From the NCBI GenBank assembly GCA_015492295.1, contig WGFI01000113.1:1-33634 (forward strand): DNA of 33,634 bases. Reading direction: 5' to 3'. Positions 23,955-32,513 of the stretch are shown piece after piece (position 1 is the stretch's first letter; each line of letters opens with the position of its first letter). Source of the DNA: Caldifarciminota bacterium (GTDB lineage Bacteria > Hydrothermota > Hydrothermia > LBFQ01). Position numbers and translations under genes: made by a program. The notes under the pieces were generated by a model. The model did not search any database and was not told where the DNA came from. It worked only from the letters and a program-made list of their open reading frames with translations.

Positions 23955-24999
23955 AATCCACCTCCATCCCCAAGTGAAAGCTCCTATTCTCATTGTAATA
24001 GCCTATTATGATGTTCCTCCTGAACATATCAATGGTTATCCCTCCGAATATCCCTCTATCGCTGGGATAAAAATAACCTAAGAATACCTCCATTCTCGGC
24101 CTCCTTGCGAATTTAAAGCCCACACTTGGTTCAAAACCGTAGTTTTCACCACCTTTACTTATGAACCATCTGAAATTCAGCTTGCCTTCCCCGGATGCGA
24201 AGAAGCGTGTATATCGTATCCTATGCTCAACTATGAGTCCTTTATAAAAGCTCCTTGAGCTAAAAACATAACCCACGAACAGGTCGTTATCAATGTTATA
24301 CTTGCCGAGTATGAACCTCTTACTTATGTTCATATCCGACCTAACCGGGAGTATGGTCGTGGATAGAAACGAGATCTGCCTTATTCTCAGATTAAATCCG
24401 CTTATCTCCTTCGTGAAACCCGACCATATAGGAATTCCCCTTTCGCTGTAAGAGAATCCGCTGAAAAAACTGTAAAGATCCCCTCGTGATATGAACTCAA
24501 ATCCCACATTGTCAAAGTATATCCATTTCTCATAGAATTCCAATACCGTATCTCCATAAGGAAACCTTCCTATGTAGGCGCTTCTCTGAAACATATTATA
24601 AAGGATACTTATGGTGTATTCCCGCAGGAAGCTCGCATAAGAGGACAAATTCAACCTACCCGAATAAACCTGATAGTCTCCCTGCCTATCAACATAGCTT
24701 CCCCAGAATCCACCGTCAAATTGAATATAGTACTTCCCCATCTTCCATCCCAATGAAACTTCCGTGGGTTTATAAAATGAAGGTTGAAAGATACTCGCGC
24801 TGTCGGAAGTGTATTCGGTTATCGGAGAGGAGGCGTTGTAAGGATATGTGTATGCGAATACATTTTTCCTGAGAATCCTTGAAGAACCCACCGTTGAATT
24901 GTAATTGGCTATATCCTCAAAGTTTTTGTATCTGTCGGGAACCGAAAGGGTTAAACCCCCCTTTAAAACTAAGTATATGATCGGAAGCGTATCTATCAA
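23935..24999 (-). CDS. Beta-barrel outer-membrane-like protein directly after the tRNA
   Basis: 354 residues rich in aromatic-ended beta strands (EVSLGWKMGKYYIQFDGGFW, FLREYTISILYNMF, MEVFLGYFYPSDRGIFGG) and closing with DYVRFGF, a terminal aromatic as in outer-membrane barrels. No known family. The only usable start is TTG 24999, one base beyond the 3' end of tRNA-Met; the next Met is about 85 codons on. No Shine-Dalgarno or -10 box fits before it. The start region (IIYLVLKGGLTLS) is a poor signal peptide. Expression is probably by readthrough of the tRNA transcript. Confidence 0.72.
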   Translation of the reverse strand: MIDTLPIIYLVLKGGLTLSVPDRYKNFEDIANYNSTVGSSRILRKNVFAYTYPYNASSPITEYTSDSASIFQPSFYKPTEVSLGWKMGKYYIQFDGGFWGSYVDRQGDYQVYSGRLNLSSYASFLREYTISILYNMFQRSAYIGRFPYGDTVLEFYEKWIYFDNVGFEFISRGDLYSFFSGFSYSERGIPIWSGFTKEISGFNLRIRQISFLSTTILPVRSDMNISKRFILGKYNIDNDLFVGYVFSSRSFYKGLIVEHRIRYTRFFASGEGKLNFRWFISKGGENYGFEPSVGFKFARRPRMEVFLGYFYPSDRGIFGGITIDMFRRNIIIGYYNENRSFHLGMEVDYVRFGF

Positions 25000-25000
25000 G

Positions 25001-25074
<74 letters not shown>

Positions 25075-25098
25075 TTCAAGTTGAGTATTTTATACTGG

Positions 25099-25122
25099 AA
25101 AAATTTCTCGGTGGAGATTTTT
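25099..25122 (-). terminator. Hairpin after the propeller gene, before tRNA-Met
   Basis: Immediately after the stop codon of the 25122 gene: AAAAATCTC, loop CACC, GAG, two unpaired A, ATTTTT. The A-tract and T-tract arms give a terminator-like shape that could work in either direction. It sits between the protein gene and the tRNA. Confidence 0.5.
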
Positions 25123-26552
25123 CAGAACATTATAACCTTCTTCCAACCGTTTTTATGTCTGATAAAATACACTCCACGCCTTAAACTCTCGGTCTTTCTC
25201 CCATCAACGGTATATATAACGCCATATTCGTTCCTCTGATCCGCGTTGAATTCATTTATATCCAATTCTCCATCGGAAGTCAGGATTCCGCACGAGGAGG
25301 AGTTGGTCGGAGAATCGTAAAGAACATCCTTACCGGATGCGCATCCATCGCACTCTATCATCACCTCCACGCATCCATCGTTATCCGCATCACCTATGGC
25401 GAATCCATCCCCGTACCCTGCGAAGGTCCTTATTAAGGTGCCTGATGAGGAAAGTAGATAGGAATCGTTGGATGACCAAGCGCTGGGTTCCATGAGAACT
25501 AAGATTTCCAAGCCGTTGTATGCGGGCAGGAGATCCGCCAAACCTATTGATCCATAAGGATAAACTCCTCTACCCGATACCGTATATGACCATTCCAAAG
25601 TTCCCGTATTCGCGGTTAAGCTAACCACTTTTCCGCATACATTTCCCGCTATAACCTCAACGAATCCATCCTGATCAACATCACCGACAGCGGGTGCGGA
25701 TCTAACTTCACATCCGGTATTATAACTCCATATAAGACCGCCCGTGAGGCCGTTAAGAGCATACACCCTTCCATCCCCGCTTCCTATTATAACATCAAGG
25801 ATATAATCCCCGTTTATATCAAGCATAGCGGGGCTTGACCATACGCTTCCACCAGTAGTATATGACCACACCAGATTACAGTTTGCGTCAAGGGCATACA
25901 CCTTTCCATCAAAGCTACCTATAACTATCCTATTATCCAGAAGTGCCGCCGTGGATCTTACGGCACCGCCCGTTGTATAATTGCACAGCAGACTTCCATC
26001 TAAACCCCTTAAAACATACACCTTTCCATCATCGGAACCTATCACGACCTCTACGAATCCATCTCCATTTATGTCATAAATCTTAGGGGAGGAGTAAATG
26101 ACACCACCTACATTCGTTCTCCATAGAACGGAGCCATTCGTTCCGCGAAGAGCGACCACCTGATTTGAACCGAGCCTATCATCATCGGTAATAACCTCGT
26201 TCAACCCATCGTTGTTAATATCGCCGACAGCGGGAGCGGGTAGCCAGCCGGTTCCTGATTTTAAAAACTGCCATTCTATGGCACCCGTGGAGCCGTTCAT
26301 GGAAACTATGTACGAGGAATAGCTTCCTATAACCTCGTTGGCACCGTCGTTATCAACATCTGCTATTACGAACTGGGCATAGTTCTCGTATGAACCACCG
26401 CTGCTGAACGATGTACTCCATTTCACATTCCATCCTCCGGAGAAGTCACCTTTCATTATCTGCTCGGATGTATTTAGGGACGCCCCGTTGAACAACTCCC
26501 ATGTTATATGTGCAAAGCTAAAAGGCACAGCACTTACAACTATGCCCATCAT
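25122..26552 (-). CDS. Exported beta-propeller protein with FG-GAP/VCBS-type repeats and sorting tail
   Basis: 476 residues. A short signal-like start (MMGIVVSAVPFSFA) leads into about six propeller blades, each with a calcium-type loop (DVDNDGANEV, DINNDGLNEV, DINGDGFVEV, DINGDYILDV, DVDQDGFVEV, DADNDGCVEV) and a repeated GKVYVLRG / WSYTTGG strand pattern as in PQQ-like propellers. The end carries a type IX-like sorting tail (VIYTVDGRKTESLRRG, VYFIRHKNGWKKV). Likely surface-bound or secreted; the ligand is unknown. Two ATGs in tandem lie 8 bases after a perfect TATAAT, with no Shine-Dalgarno. Confidence 0.85.
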   Translation of the reverse strand: MMGIVVSAVPFSFAHITWELFNGASLNTSEQIMKGDFSGGWNVKWSTSFSSGGSYENYAQFVIADVDNDGANEVIGSYSSYIVSMNGSTGAIEWQFLKSGTGWLPAPAVGDINNDGLNEVITDDDRLGSNQVVALRGTNGSVLWRTNVGGVIYSSPKIYDINGDGFVEVVIGSDDGKVYVLRGLDGSLLCNYTTGGAVRSTAALLDNRIVIGSFDGKVYALDANCNLVWSYTTGGSVWSSPAMLDINGDYILDVIIGSGDGRVYALNGLTGGLIWSYNTGCEVRSAPAVGDVDQDGFVEVIAGNVCGKVVSLTANTGTLEWSYTVSGRGVYPYGSIGLADLLPAYNGLEILVLMEPSAWSSNDSYLLSSSGTLIRTFAGYGDGFAIGDADNDGCVEVMIECDGCASGKDVLYDSPTNSSSCGILTSDGELDINEFNADQRNEYGVIYTVDGRKTESLRRGVYFIRHKNGWKKVIMF

Positions 26553-26560
26553 AAGAATAT

Positions 26561-26576
26561 ATTATAAAGGGGAAAA
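26561..26576 (-). promoter_or_regulatory. Promoter of the propeller gene, leaderless type
   Basis: On the minus strand: TTTTC, CCCTT, TATAAT (26566-26561), eight bases, ATG (26552). TCCACA (26589-26584), 17 bases further up, is a 4-of-6 match to a -35. Confidence 0.7.
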
Positions 26577-26599
26577 GGTATCGTGTGGATAACTTCATA

Positions 26600-27085
26600 T
26601 TAGAGATTCTGCATATTCCCTACGGAGCTCAAAAATGCCTGCAAGGCTGCACTTATAAACGTGCTTATAACTATGTTTATAATCCAAAGTATCATATTTA
26701 TTAGAGTTATCCAACCATGAAATTTTATAAAAGATGAGAGCTTCTCCATACCAATGTAAGCGTAGTCGGTATCTCCTGTGTCCTTAAAACGCGAGAGATC
26801 TTTTGATGCTTCCAATAAACTGCTCCCCGTGCGCAGATGTAGTATTATCATAGCCGCCGCGAATATTAAAAATGGAATACCTATCAAAAGAAGAAATATC
26901 AGTATAAACATACGTGCCGCGGTTTCTACGCGTGATATAACACCTACACTAAGGGGTATCAGTACAATTATACCTATAAGAATGGCCAAAATCATCAACA
27001 CACCTTTTGCAAGAAATATTATCGCTATAAATTTAGCCCATCTTAAGTTATTTATAGAACCTTTCAATCTTTCTATATCCATCAT
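26600..27085 (-). CDS. Membrane protein, second of a tandem paralogous pair
   Basis: 161 residues from ATG 27085, which overlaps the upstream stop as ATGA; a longer reading to 27160 lies within the neighbour and is rejected. It begins DIERLKGSINNLRWAKFIAI, has four or so membrane segments, and contains ASKDLSRFKDTGDTDYAYIG and LSSFIKFHGWITLI. These segments match the preceding protein closely, so the pair arose by duplication; this copy has an extra membrane insert (about 40-80). I cannot name the family with confidence. Confidence 0.75.
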   Translation of the reverse strand: MMDIERLKGSINNLRWAKFIAIIFLAKGVLMILAILIGIIVLIPLSVGVISRVETAARMFILIFLLLIGIPFLIFAAAMIILHLRTGSSLLEASKDLSRFKDTGDTDYAYIGMEKLSSFIKFHGWITLINMILWIINIVISTFISAALQAFLSSVGNMQNL

Positions 27086-27411
27086 AGTCTCGCTAAATAC
27101 ACAAAAATCGCAAATATCACCCCTACCGTGATTAATGTCAGAGGTATGAGAATTAACCATCCATAAAGCCTCATAAAGGATGAGAGTCCCTCAATTCCTA
27201 TGTAAGCGTATTCGGGATCACCCAAGTTTTTAAAGCGAGAGAGGTCATCCGATGCTTGCCATAATTTAAGTCCAGCCATTATTGATAGTATCCCCAACGG
27301 CAATGTTATACATCCGAACACTAAGATTGCTCCTTCCAAGATAAATCCTACCGCCATCACCTTTGCCCATATCAAATTGTTCAAAGAATTTTTCAACCGC
27401 TCCGTATCCAT
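27082..27411 (-). CDS. Membrane protein, first of a tandem paralogous pair
   Basis: 109 residues: DTERLKNSLNNLIWAKVMAV at the N-terminus, then a membrane segment, ASDDLSRFKNLGDPEYAYIG and LSSFMRLYGWLILI, and a final membrane helix. The spacing of the shared motifs with the downstream gene is clear. The conserved cytoplasmic DLSRFK-x2-GD-x2-YAYIG stretch between membrane segments is the best handle for finding relatives. ATG 27411 lies 8 bases after a perfect TATAAT with no Shine-Dalgarno. Function unknown. Confidence 0.75.
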   Translation of the reverse strand: MDTERLKNSLNNLIWAKVMAVGFILEGAILVFGCITLPLGILSIMAGLKLWQASDDLSRFKNLGDPEYAYIGIEGLSSFMRLYGWLILIPLTLITVGVIFAIFVYLARL

Positions 27412-27419
27412 AATATGAT

Positions 27420-27436
27420 ATTATAAGGACGAAAAA
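27420..27436 (-). promoter_or_regulatory. Promoter of the tandem membrane-protein pair, leaderless type
   Basis: On the minus strand: TTTTTC, GTCCT, TATAAT (27425-27420), eight bases, ATG (27411). It lies between the etfA stop and this start. Confidence 0.7.
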
Positions 27437-27456
27437 TCTCTATAAACGGCCGTTCA

Positions 27457-28413
27457 TCAAACCTTCTCCTTTGCTATCTTTTCAAGTTTTTCAACCAATT
27501 CGGGGAGAACATCTTCCCACTTTGATACCAAACCGTAATCCGATATGGTGAATATAGGGGCTTCGGGATCCTTGTTTATGGCTATTATGTTCTTTGATGT
27601 TCTCATACCCGCCTGGTGCTGTATGGCCCCAGATATACCTATGGCGAAGTATATCAAAGGTGAGACGGTCTTTCCAGTTTGGCCGACCTGATGTGAATGA
27701 TCCACCCAGCCGGCATCAACCACCGCCCTTGATGCTCCATTCGCTACCTTTAAACCCGTGGCCTTTGATAATGCGTCTCTTAATGCTATTATCCACTTAT
27801 GATAATTCTCGGGACTCCCCATACCTCTTCCACCTGAAACGACTATATCCGCTTCCGTAACATCAACCTCCTCGCTGCTCTTCTCATGAATCTCCAAGGG
27901 TTTTGATTTGAACAGCTCCTGAGGAAGCTCCTTGTTAAGTTTTATTATCTCAGGCTCGGTGTCTTCTTCCACAGGTTTGAAAGCGCGGGGTCTGGTTGAG
28001 AGTATAAGAGGCTCACCGTCAATCTTTATATGAGCAAACACCTTGTTTGAATAGAAACCTTTCAAATATACCCCATCCTTATAAGACATAAAGTCGTCAA
28101 GTATAGGAGCGTTGAACATGGCCGCAAGCATACCTCCCAGCTCCTTACCGAAACTCGTAGCAGGAAGTATTATATACTTGGCGTTCTCTTTGGACTGGAC
28201 TTCTTTAATGACCTCCGCCACAGGCCTCGCTATGGGAATACTCAGTCTTTCATCTTCAAAGACATACAGTTTGTTCAGACCTTTGATGTTCTCCGGCTTC
28301 CCTATGAAAACCCCTACGACCTCGTCGGATATACTCCTCGCGAATCCCACGGATTCAAACGATGCCTCCCTTGGAATGCCCTTTACACTCTCAATAAAAA
28401 CCAAGGACTTCAT
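27457..28413 (-). CDS. etfA: Electron transfer flavoprotein alpha subunit
   Basis: EtfA with EtfB forms a soluble FAD protein that takes electrons from acyl-CoA or other dehydrogenases. The 318 residues have an N-terminal Rossmann-like part (MKSLVFIESVKGIPREASFE) and the FAD-binding C-terminal domain: VSGGRGMGSPENYHKWI, GASRAVVDAGWVDHSHQVGQ, IYFAIGISGAIQHQAGM and IIAINKDPEAPIF. Length is normal. It overlaps etfB by 4 bases (ATGA), and GAGGAGG lies before its ATG. No dehydrogenase or ETF-quinone reductase is in the window, so the electron donor is unknown. Confidence 0.97.
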   Translation of the reverse strand: MKSLVFIESVKGIPREASFESVGFARSISDEVVGVFIGKPENIKGLNKLYVFEDERLSIPIARPVAEVIKEVQSKENAKYIILPATSFGKELGGMLAAMFNAPILDDFMSYKDGVYLKGFYSNKVFAHIKIDGEPLILSTRPRAFKPVEEDTEPEIIKLNKELPQELFKSKPLEIHEKSSEEVDVTEADIVVSGGRGMGSPENYHKWIIALRDALSKATGLKVANGASRAVVDAGWVDHSHQVGQTGKTVSPLIYFAIGISGAIQHQAGMRTSKNIIAINKDPEAPIFTISDYGLVSKWEDVLPELVEKLEKIAKEKV

Positions 28414-29150
28414 AGCACTTTAACCTCCTCTTTGAGGGCCTTTATAAGCTCATCTACATTTTCAAGTATTTTAACGCCTTTGCGGGGAGGTGGAGGGGTG
28501 AAGGTTTCAATTGAATAGGTGTATTGGGGAAGGTTTATTTCTATTTCCTCAATGGTTTTCCTCTTCGCCATCATTATACCCCTCATATTGGGTAATCTCG
28601 GTTCATTTAAACCCCTTTCAGCGCTTACAACCACAGGAAATTCTGCCTCCCAAACCTCGTTTCCAAGGTCCGTTTCCCTTTCCGCTTTAACTTTTCCATC
28701 AAGATATTCAAGCTTGGTAGCATAAGTTATCAGGTTATAATTCAACTTGTAGGCTACATAAGGAGCCAAAGAGTAGGTGTAGTCATCTATGGTGAGCTTG
28801 CCCAAGATTATCATATCCGGATTTTCGCGCTTGGCCACTTCAACGATAGATTCTCCTATCTGAGAAGGATTCAACTTCCAGAACTCGCTATGCTTAACGA
28901 GTATAGCCCTATCTATACCCATGGCAAGGGCTCTGCGGAGTTGCTCCTTCACCTCATCTCCACCTATGGATACAACGACGGTCTCAGCTCCTTTGCTCTC
29001 TTTGAGTTTAACGGCTTCCTCCACAGCGAACTCATCGTAAGGGTTTATTATAAACGGTACATTCTCCCTGTTTATATCCTTCCCATCGGAAGAAGGTTTT
29101 ATAATTGCGGCGGTATCAGGAACCCTCTTTATAAAAACCATTACCTTCAT
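28410..29150 (-). CDS. etfB: Electron transfer flavoprotein beta subunit
   Basis: 246 residues: MKVMVFIKRVPDTAAIIKPS, the NPYDEFAVEEAVKLKE segment, KEQLRRALAMGIDRAILV and a DDYTYSLAPYVAYKL region, all typical of EtfB, which holds AMP and contacts EtfA and partner dehydrogenases. The C-terminal arm (IEEIEINLPQYTYSIETFTP) wraps the partner in known structures. Whether it is a bifurcating type cannot be settled by eye. The ATG at 29150 follows a TAAAAT box by 10 bases with no Shine-Dalgarno. Confidence 0.96.
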   Translation of the reverse strand: MKVMVFIKRVPDTAAIIKPSSDGKDINRENVPFIINPYDEFAVEEAVKLKESKGAETVVVSIGGDEVKEQLRRALAMGIDRAILVKHSEFWKLNPSQIGESIVEVAKRENPDMIILGKLTIDDYTYSLAPYVAYKLNYNLITYATKLEYLDGKVKAERETDLGNEVWEAEFPVVVSAERGLNEPRLPNMRGIMMAKRKTIEEIEINLPQYTYSIETFTPPPPRKGVKILENVDELIKALKEEVKVL

Positions 29151-29160
29151 AAGAGCGAAG

Positions 29161-29172
29161 ATTTTAAGGATG
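29161..29172 (-). promoter_or_regulatory. etfBA promoter, leaderless type
   Basis: On the minus strand: C, ATCCT, TAAAAT (29166-29161), ten bases, ATG (29150). It lies in the 31-base gap after the 29182 gene, whose 3' end would hold any -35; none is clear. Confidence 0.55.
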
Positions 29173-29181
29173 ATGGAGTTA

Positions 29182-30819
29182 TCAGTTTGTGGATACCTTG
29201 AAAACCGTCCTCTTATCCCCTCTTAACACCTCAACGAAATAGACACCTCCTTTGAGTGGAACATTTATAATTCCCGCAAACTTATTAAGAGATTTACTGT
29301 ATATCCTCCTACCATCGGGTGAGTATATGTTTATCGTTAAGTTTCCTTCACTCTTTACCCTCAATCTCAGATTCTTACCTATTATGGCGTAATTTATCTG
29401 ACAATCAACGTACCTCTCATCAATTCCGAGTTCATCATCGCTTCCAAGAGGATCAAGACCACAGTTTATCCTTCTTCCTACGACGACATCCTGAACACTT
29501 ACGGTGTAATTGCTAACCGTCATACTAGGAGAATAGACCGCAAAGCTGCCCGAATTTGAGAATGTTGGATAGGTTATAGTAGGATAGTAGTTTCTCCAAT
29601 AACATGTGTCCAAACCGCCGGAATCTGCTGCAACAAGACCATCATAACTCCCGACCACCCATGCGGTTTGATTGGTATAACCTGCCACATAAGGTATTCC
29701 CGTTGATGGTCTCAAATCCATACTCCTTCCACTCTCATCGGCTCCGGAAAGGAGTCTCCTCACCTCCACAACATAACAATCCGTCTTCCTTATCTTCGCT
29801 ATGAATAGGTCATTTCCACCTACACCCAACTGACCCGTGACCCAGTACCAAGTGGGTCCTTCAACGACATCTATTCCGTAATCGTTTCCTGGGGTGGCGA
29901 TCCTCGCCGCGCAAACGAAATACCCTAAGGAGTTGAACTTCATAAAGAGTATATCATCATTGCTACCCGCTATGTGAGTCGTTAGTATGAAACCACCATC
30001 CGATGTGGGCTTACCCCAGGAGAGGGTTATAGCCGAACCCGCTATGTTCCTTGGGTATCTCCTTTGCCAAATCAATCCACCCGATGGGCTAAATTTTAGT
30101 ACTCCCACCTCATAGAAACTCGGAGCGAGGAGGACATAGTTTCCGTCGGTCGTTTCAAAGGCTGTGGTTGCTATATTATCGTCAGCCGCATAATCCACTA
30201 TCCTTATCCACTGCAATCCTCCGGTTGAGTTGAACTTGGCTATAAAACCGTCGGCATCGCTACTTATGCAATTACCCCAACCATCATCAATGTTGTATAC
30301 CAGGATGCCTGCTGTTAAGAAACCACCATCGCTCGTCGGTGACACATCAAGTATTCTGGTTTCTCTATTACTATTCCCTGAGCAACCCCATTGGTTTGAG
30401 AAGTCCGCATGCCTACCCCATAGGAAGTTCCCGGATGAGTTTAAACCGACCACGAAACCGTAGAGTGGGGCGTAGCAGCTGCCGGGTCCCGCTCCACCAT
30501 CGTTGCACCAAGCTCCACCTACAACTATATTTCCGCTGTTCAGCCACACAGTCTTGTACATCCAGTCATCCCTTCCACCCGTATTTCCTATGACTTTTTG
30601 CCAATAAGGGGTTATAAGGACATAATCCTCATCGCTTCCGCTTATGGAGTAAGATATAGTGAATAAACCTAAAACCGGATTGGAACCCCCCCTGAAATCT
30701 ATCGCCCACATCTGATCATAATCCGCTCCTCCGAAGGTTGAAAGCCCAGCCCAGGTTTGAGCTTTTACCGTTCCAAAAACCAAAACCAACAAGGTCAAAA
30801 CCTTAGAAACGTATTTCAT
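29182..30819 (-). CDS. Large exported repeat protein with type IX-like sorting tail
   Basis: 545 residues. A normal signal peptide (MKYVSKVLTLLVLVFGTVKA, cleavage before QTW) is followed by repeated units of the form TSDGGFLTAG... FIAKFNSTGGLQWIRIVD, GNYVLLAP... VLKFSPSGGLIWQRRYP, SDGGFILTTHIAGSNDDILF and IPYVAGYTN, which resemble bacterial beta-propeller repeats. The tail (INIYSPDGRRIYSKSLN, KGGVYFVEVLRG, then VFKVSTN) matches the other sorting tails. The start lies inside the end of the small HMA-like gene (17-base overlap), so the two are one operon. Probably a surface protein; no enzyme motif is seen. Confidence 0.85.
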   Translation of the reverse strand: MKYVSKVLTLLVLVFGTVKAQTWAGLSTFGGADYDQMWAIDFRGGSNPVLGLFTISYSISGSDEDYVLITPYWQKVIGNTGGRDDWMYKTVWLNSGNIVVGGAWCNDGGAGPGSCYAPLYGFVVGLNSSGNFLWGRHADFSNQWGCSGNSNRETRILDVSPTSDGGFLTAGILVYNIDDGWGNCISSDADGFIAKFNSTGGLQWIRIVDYAADDNIATTAFETTDGNYVLLAPSFYEVGVLKFSPSGGLIWQRRYPRNIAGSAITLSWGKPTSDGGFILTTHIAGSNDDILFMKFNSLGYFVCAARIATPGNDYGIDVVEGPTWYWVTGQLGVGGNDLFIAKIRKTDCYVVEVRRLLSGADESGRSMDLRPSTGIPYVAGYTNQTAWVVGSYDGLVAADSGGLDTCYWRNYYPTITYPTFSNSGSFAVYSPSMTVSNYTVSVQDVVVGRRINCGLDPLGSDDELGIDERYVDCQINYAIIGKNLRLRVKSEGNLTINIYSPDGRRIYSKSLNKFAGIINVPLKGGVYFVEVLRGDKRTVFKVSTN

Positions 30820-31093
30820 AATCCTTTACCCCCGCTTTCCTTATTATTTCCCCCAAGAGCGCGGTATCTATCTTCGCACCGTTTATAACCTTTAAGTAAA
30901 AGGTTCTCTTCAAGGTTGAATACGCCACGAATTGTAGGTAATCCTGAAAGGAACGGTAAATTTCCCTTCTGAGATTCTCAACGCATCTGGAACATGACCA
31001 GAATCCATCATCCCTTATATTCACCCTCCACATATTCACATCCCTTTTAAACACATAAGGATTTGCAATTTGCGTTAAAATGACCATCATCAT
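30803..31093 (-). CDS. Small exported HMA-like protein
   Basis: 96 residues: a tiny hydrophobic start (MMMVILTQIA) followed by NPYVFKRD, then a domain with WSCSRCVENLRREIY (C34, C37), a strand region (QFVAYSTLKRTFYLKVING) and a final helix-strand (LLGEIIRKAGVKDYEIRF). The order CxxC-helix-strand-strand-helix-strand is that of HMA metal-binding domains such as MerP, though the usual GM before the first cysteine is missing. AGGAGGTGAGAT precedes three ATGs in a row; the first (31093) is best spaced. It heads an operon with the large exported protein. Confidence 0.72.
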   Translation of the reverse strand: MMMVILTQIANPYVFKRDVNMWRVNIRDDGFWSCSRCVENLRREIYRSFQDYLQFVAYSTLKRTFYLKVINGAKIDTALLGEIIRKAGVKDYEIRF

Positions 31094-31114
31094 ATCTCAC
31101 CTCCTATTACGGTA

Positions 31115-31144
31115 ATTATATGGTGGAAAGATTTTCTGTGTCAA
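31115..31144 (-). promoter_or_regulatory. Promoter of the HMA-like/exported-protein operon
   Basis: On the minus strand: TTGACA (31144-31139), 18 bases, TATAAT (31120-31115), the closest match to a standard promoter in the window. It also has TTTC five bases before the -10, as in the leaderless set. A short leader with a strong Shine-Dalgarno follows. Confidence 0.8.
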
Positions 31145-31166
31145 GTCAAAAAACCTGATAAAATCA

Positions 31167-32513
31167 TCAAGAGGTATAATAAGCCTTAAATCCCATATCC
31201 CTAAGGATCTTGGCCATCTGCCTACTCTTCATACCTTCCCTGCATATAAATACATAAACCTTATTCCTGTCAAAGGTTTGAACCTTATCCAATACATCGT
31301 AGAAATCAACCTTTTCAAGATCTATAACCTCGGCATTTTTAGGTAATTCCTTTATAAATAACCCATCTTCCGAAAAACTTTCAAGTTGCATATCGTATCT
31401 TTTCGCAGAATTTATAATGGTATCAATAACATTCATCACCTTTTTCTCCTCACGCACTATATCCTGTAAATTTGCCCTGGGTGGTGGGGCGGGGGCTATG
31501 GCGCAGAACTCAGGGATCCTTTCGGAAATCTCGTATGTTCCTATTCGCCTCGCCAAGTCTATAATCTCTTCCTTGTCGTGGAATATAAGCGGTCTAAAAA
31601 CGGGAATGTTTATGCTCTCTTCAATTATCCTTAGATTATGTAGAGTCTGTGTTGATACCTGCCCCAGAGATTCGCCCGTTATAATACATTCGGCATTCAG
31701 ATTCTTGGCCAGTATCTCGCCTAAACGGTACATAATCCTTTTAAGTATTATCAACCTGTACTTCGGTTTTACCTTACTCAACTCCCTCAGAAGTGGCCAA
31801 AATTCAAGAACATAAAGGCTGGGTTCATATCCGTATATCCAATCATTGTAAAGTTTCCTAACCAAGGAAAGCACCCCATCAACATGCTCCTTCCCTCCCA
31901 TGTCAAACAGAACGAAGAAAACCTTTAAACCTCTCCTTAAAGCCATCCATGAGGAAACCGCGGAATCAAATCCTCCAGATATTAGGGATATCGCCTTACC
32001 CTGCGTCCCAACGGGAAAACCTCCGTATCCTCTTATAGTTTCCGTGTAAGCGTATATATCTTCACCGCGAATCTCAACATTCACCTGAACATCTGGGGAT
32101 TCAAGATTTACGCCCTTTGAAAGATCATATAGAACAGAGCCCAGTTCCCTTTCAAGAAATCTGCTTGATATATTTTTATCCCTTACCTTAACCCTCACGG
32201 CAAACTCCTTCCCCTTTACGATGCTGCCGAAGTTCTCTCTTATAAATAGCTTCAAATCATTCAAGGATAAATATCTGGTGTGCAAACTCGGCGAAAAGGA
32301 GCTTACACCGAAGACTTTCTTTATAACATCCCTCACATCCTCGTCCGTAAAAACATAAACCCTATCCCTATCTCTCTTTACATAGGATTTTATACCCGCC
32401 CTTTCAAGGGCATCGCTTATGTTCTTATAAAGAGCGTATATCAGCTGTCTCTTTAAACCTTCACCCTTCGTGAAGATCTCAGAGGAATACCTTACAAGAT
32501 ATACCTTATCCAA
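31167..32513 (-). CDS. thiI: tRNA 4-thiouridine synthase with rhodanese domain
   Basis: ThiI puts sulfur on U8 of tRNA and, in many bacteria, also serves thiamine thiazole synthesis. The 448 residues contain an N-terminal ferredoxin-like/THUMP part (YLVRYSSEIFTKGEGLKRQL to VQVNVEIRGEDIYAY), the PP-loop SGGFDS (179-184), a partner cysteine in EFCAIAPAPPP (C337), and a C-terminal rhodanese domain with the sulfur-carrying cysteine in FICREGMKSRQM (C424). The rhodanese extension marks the full sulfur-transfer form. The start overlaps trxB by 8 bases; thioredoxin reductase could help keep the disulfide cycle of ThiI running. Confidence 0.95.
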   Translation of the reverse strand: MDKVYLVRYSSEIFTKGEGLKRQLIYALYKNISDALERAGIKSYVKRDRDRVYVFTDEDVRDVIKKVFGVSSFSPSLHTRYLSLNDLKLFIRENFGSIVKGKEFAVRVKVRDKNISSRFLERELGSVLYDLSKGVNLESPDVQVNVEIRGEDIYAYTETIRGYGGFPVGTQGKAISLISGGFDSAVSSWMALRRGLKVFFVLFDMGGKEHVDGVLSLVRKLYNDWIYGYEPSLYVLEFWPLLRELSKVKPKYRLIILKRIMYRLGEILAKNLNAECIITGESLGQVSTQTLHNLRIIEESINIPVFRPLIFHDKEEIIDLARRIGTYEISERIPEFCAIAPAPPPRANLQDIVREEKKVMNVIDTIINSAKRYDMQLESFSEDGLFIKELPKNAEVIDLEKVDFYDVLDKVQTFDRNKVYVFICREGMKSRQMAKILRDMGFKAYYTS

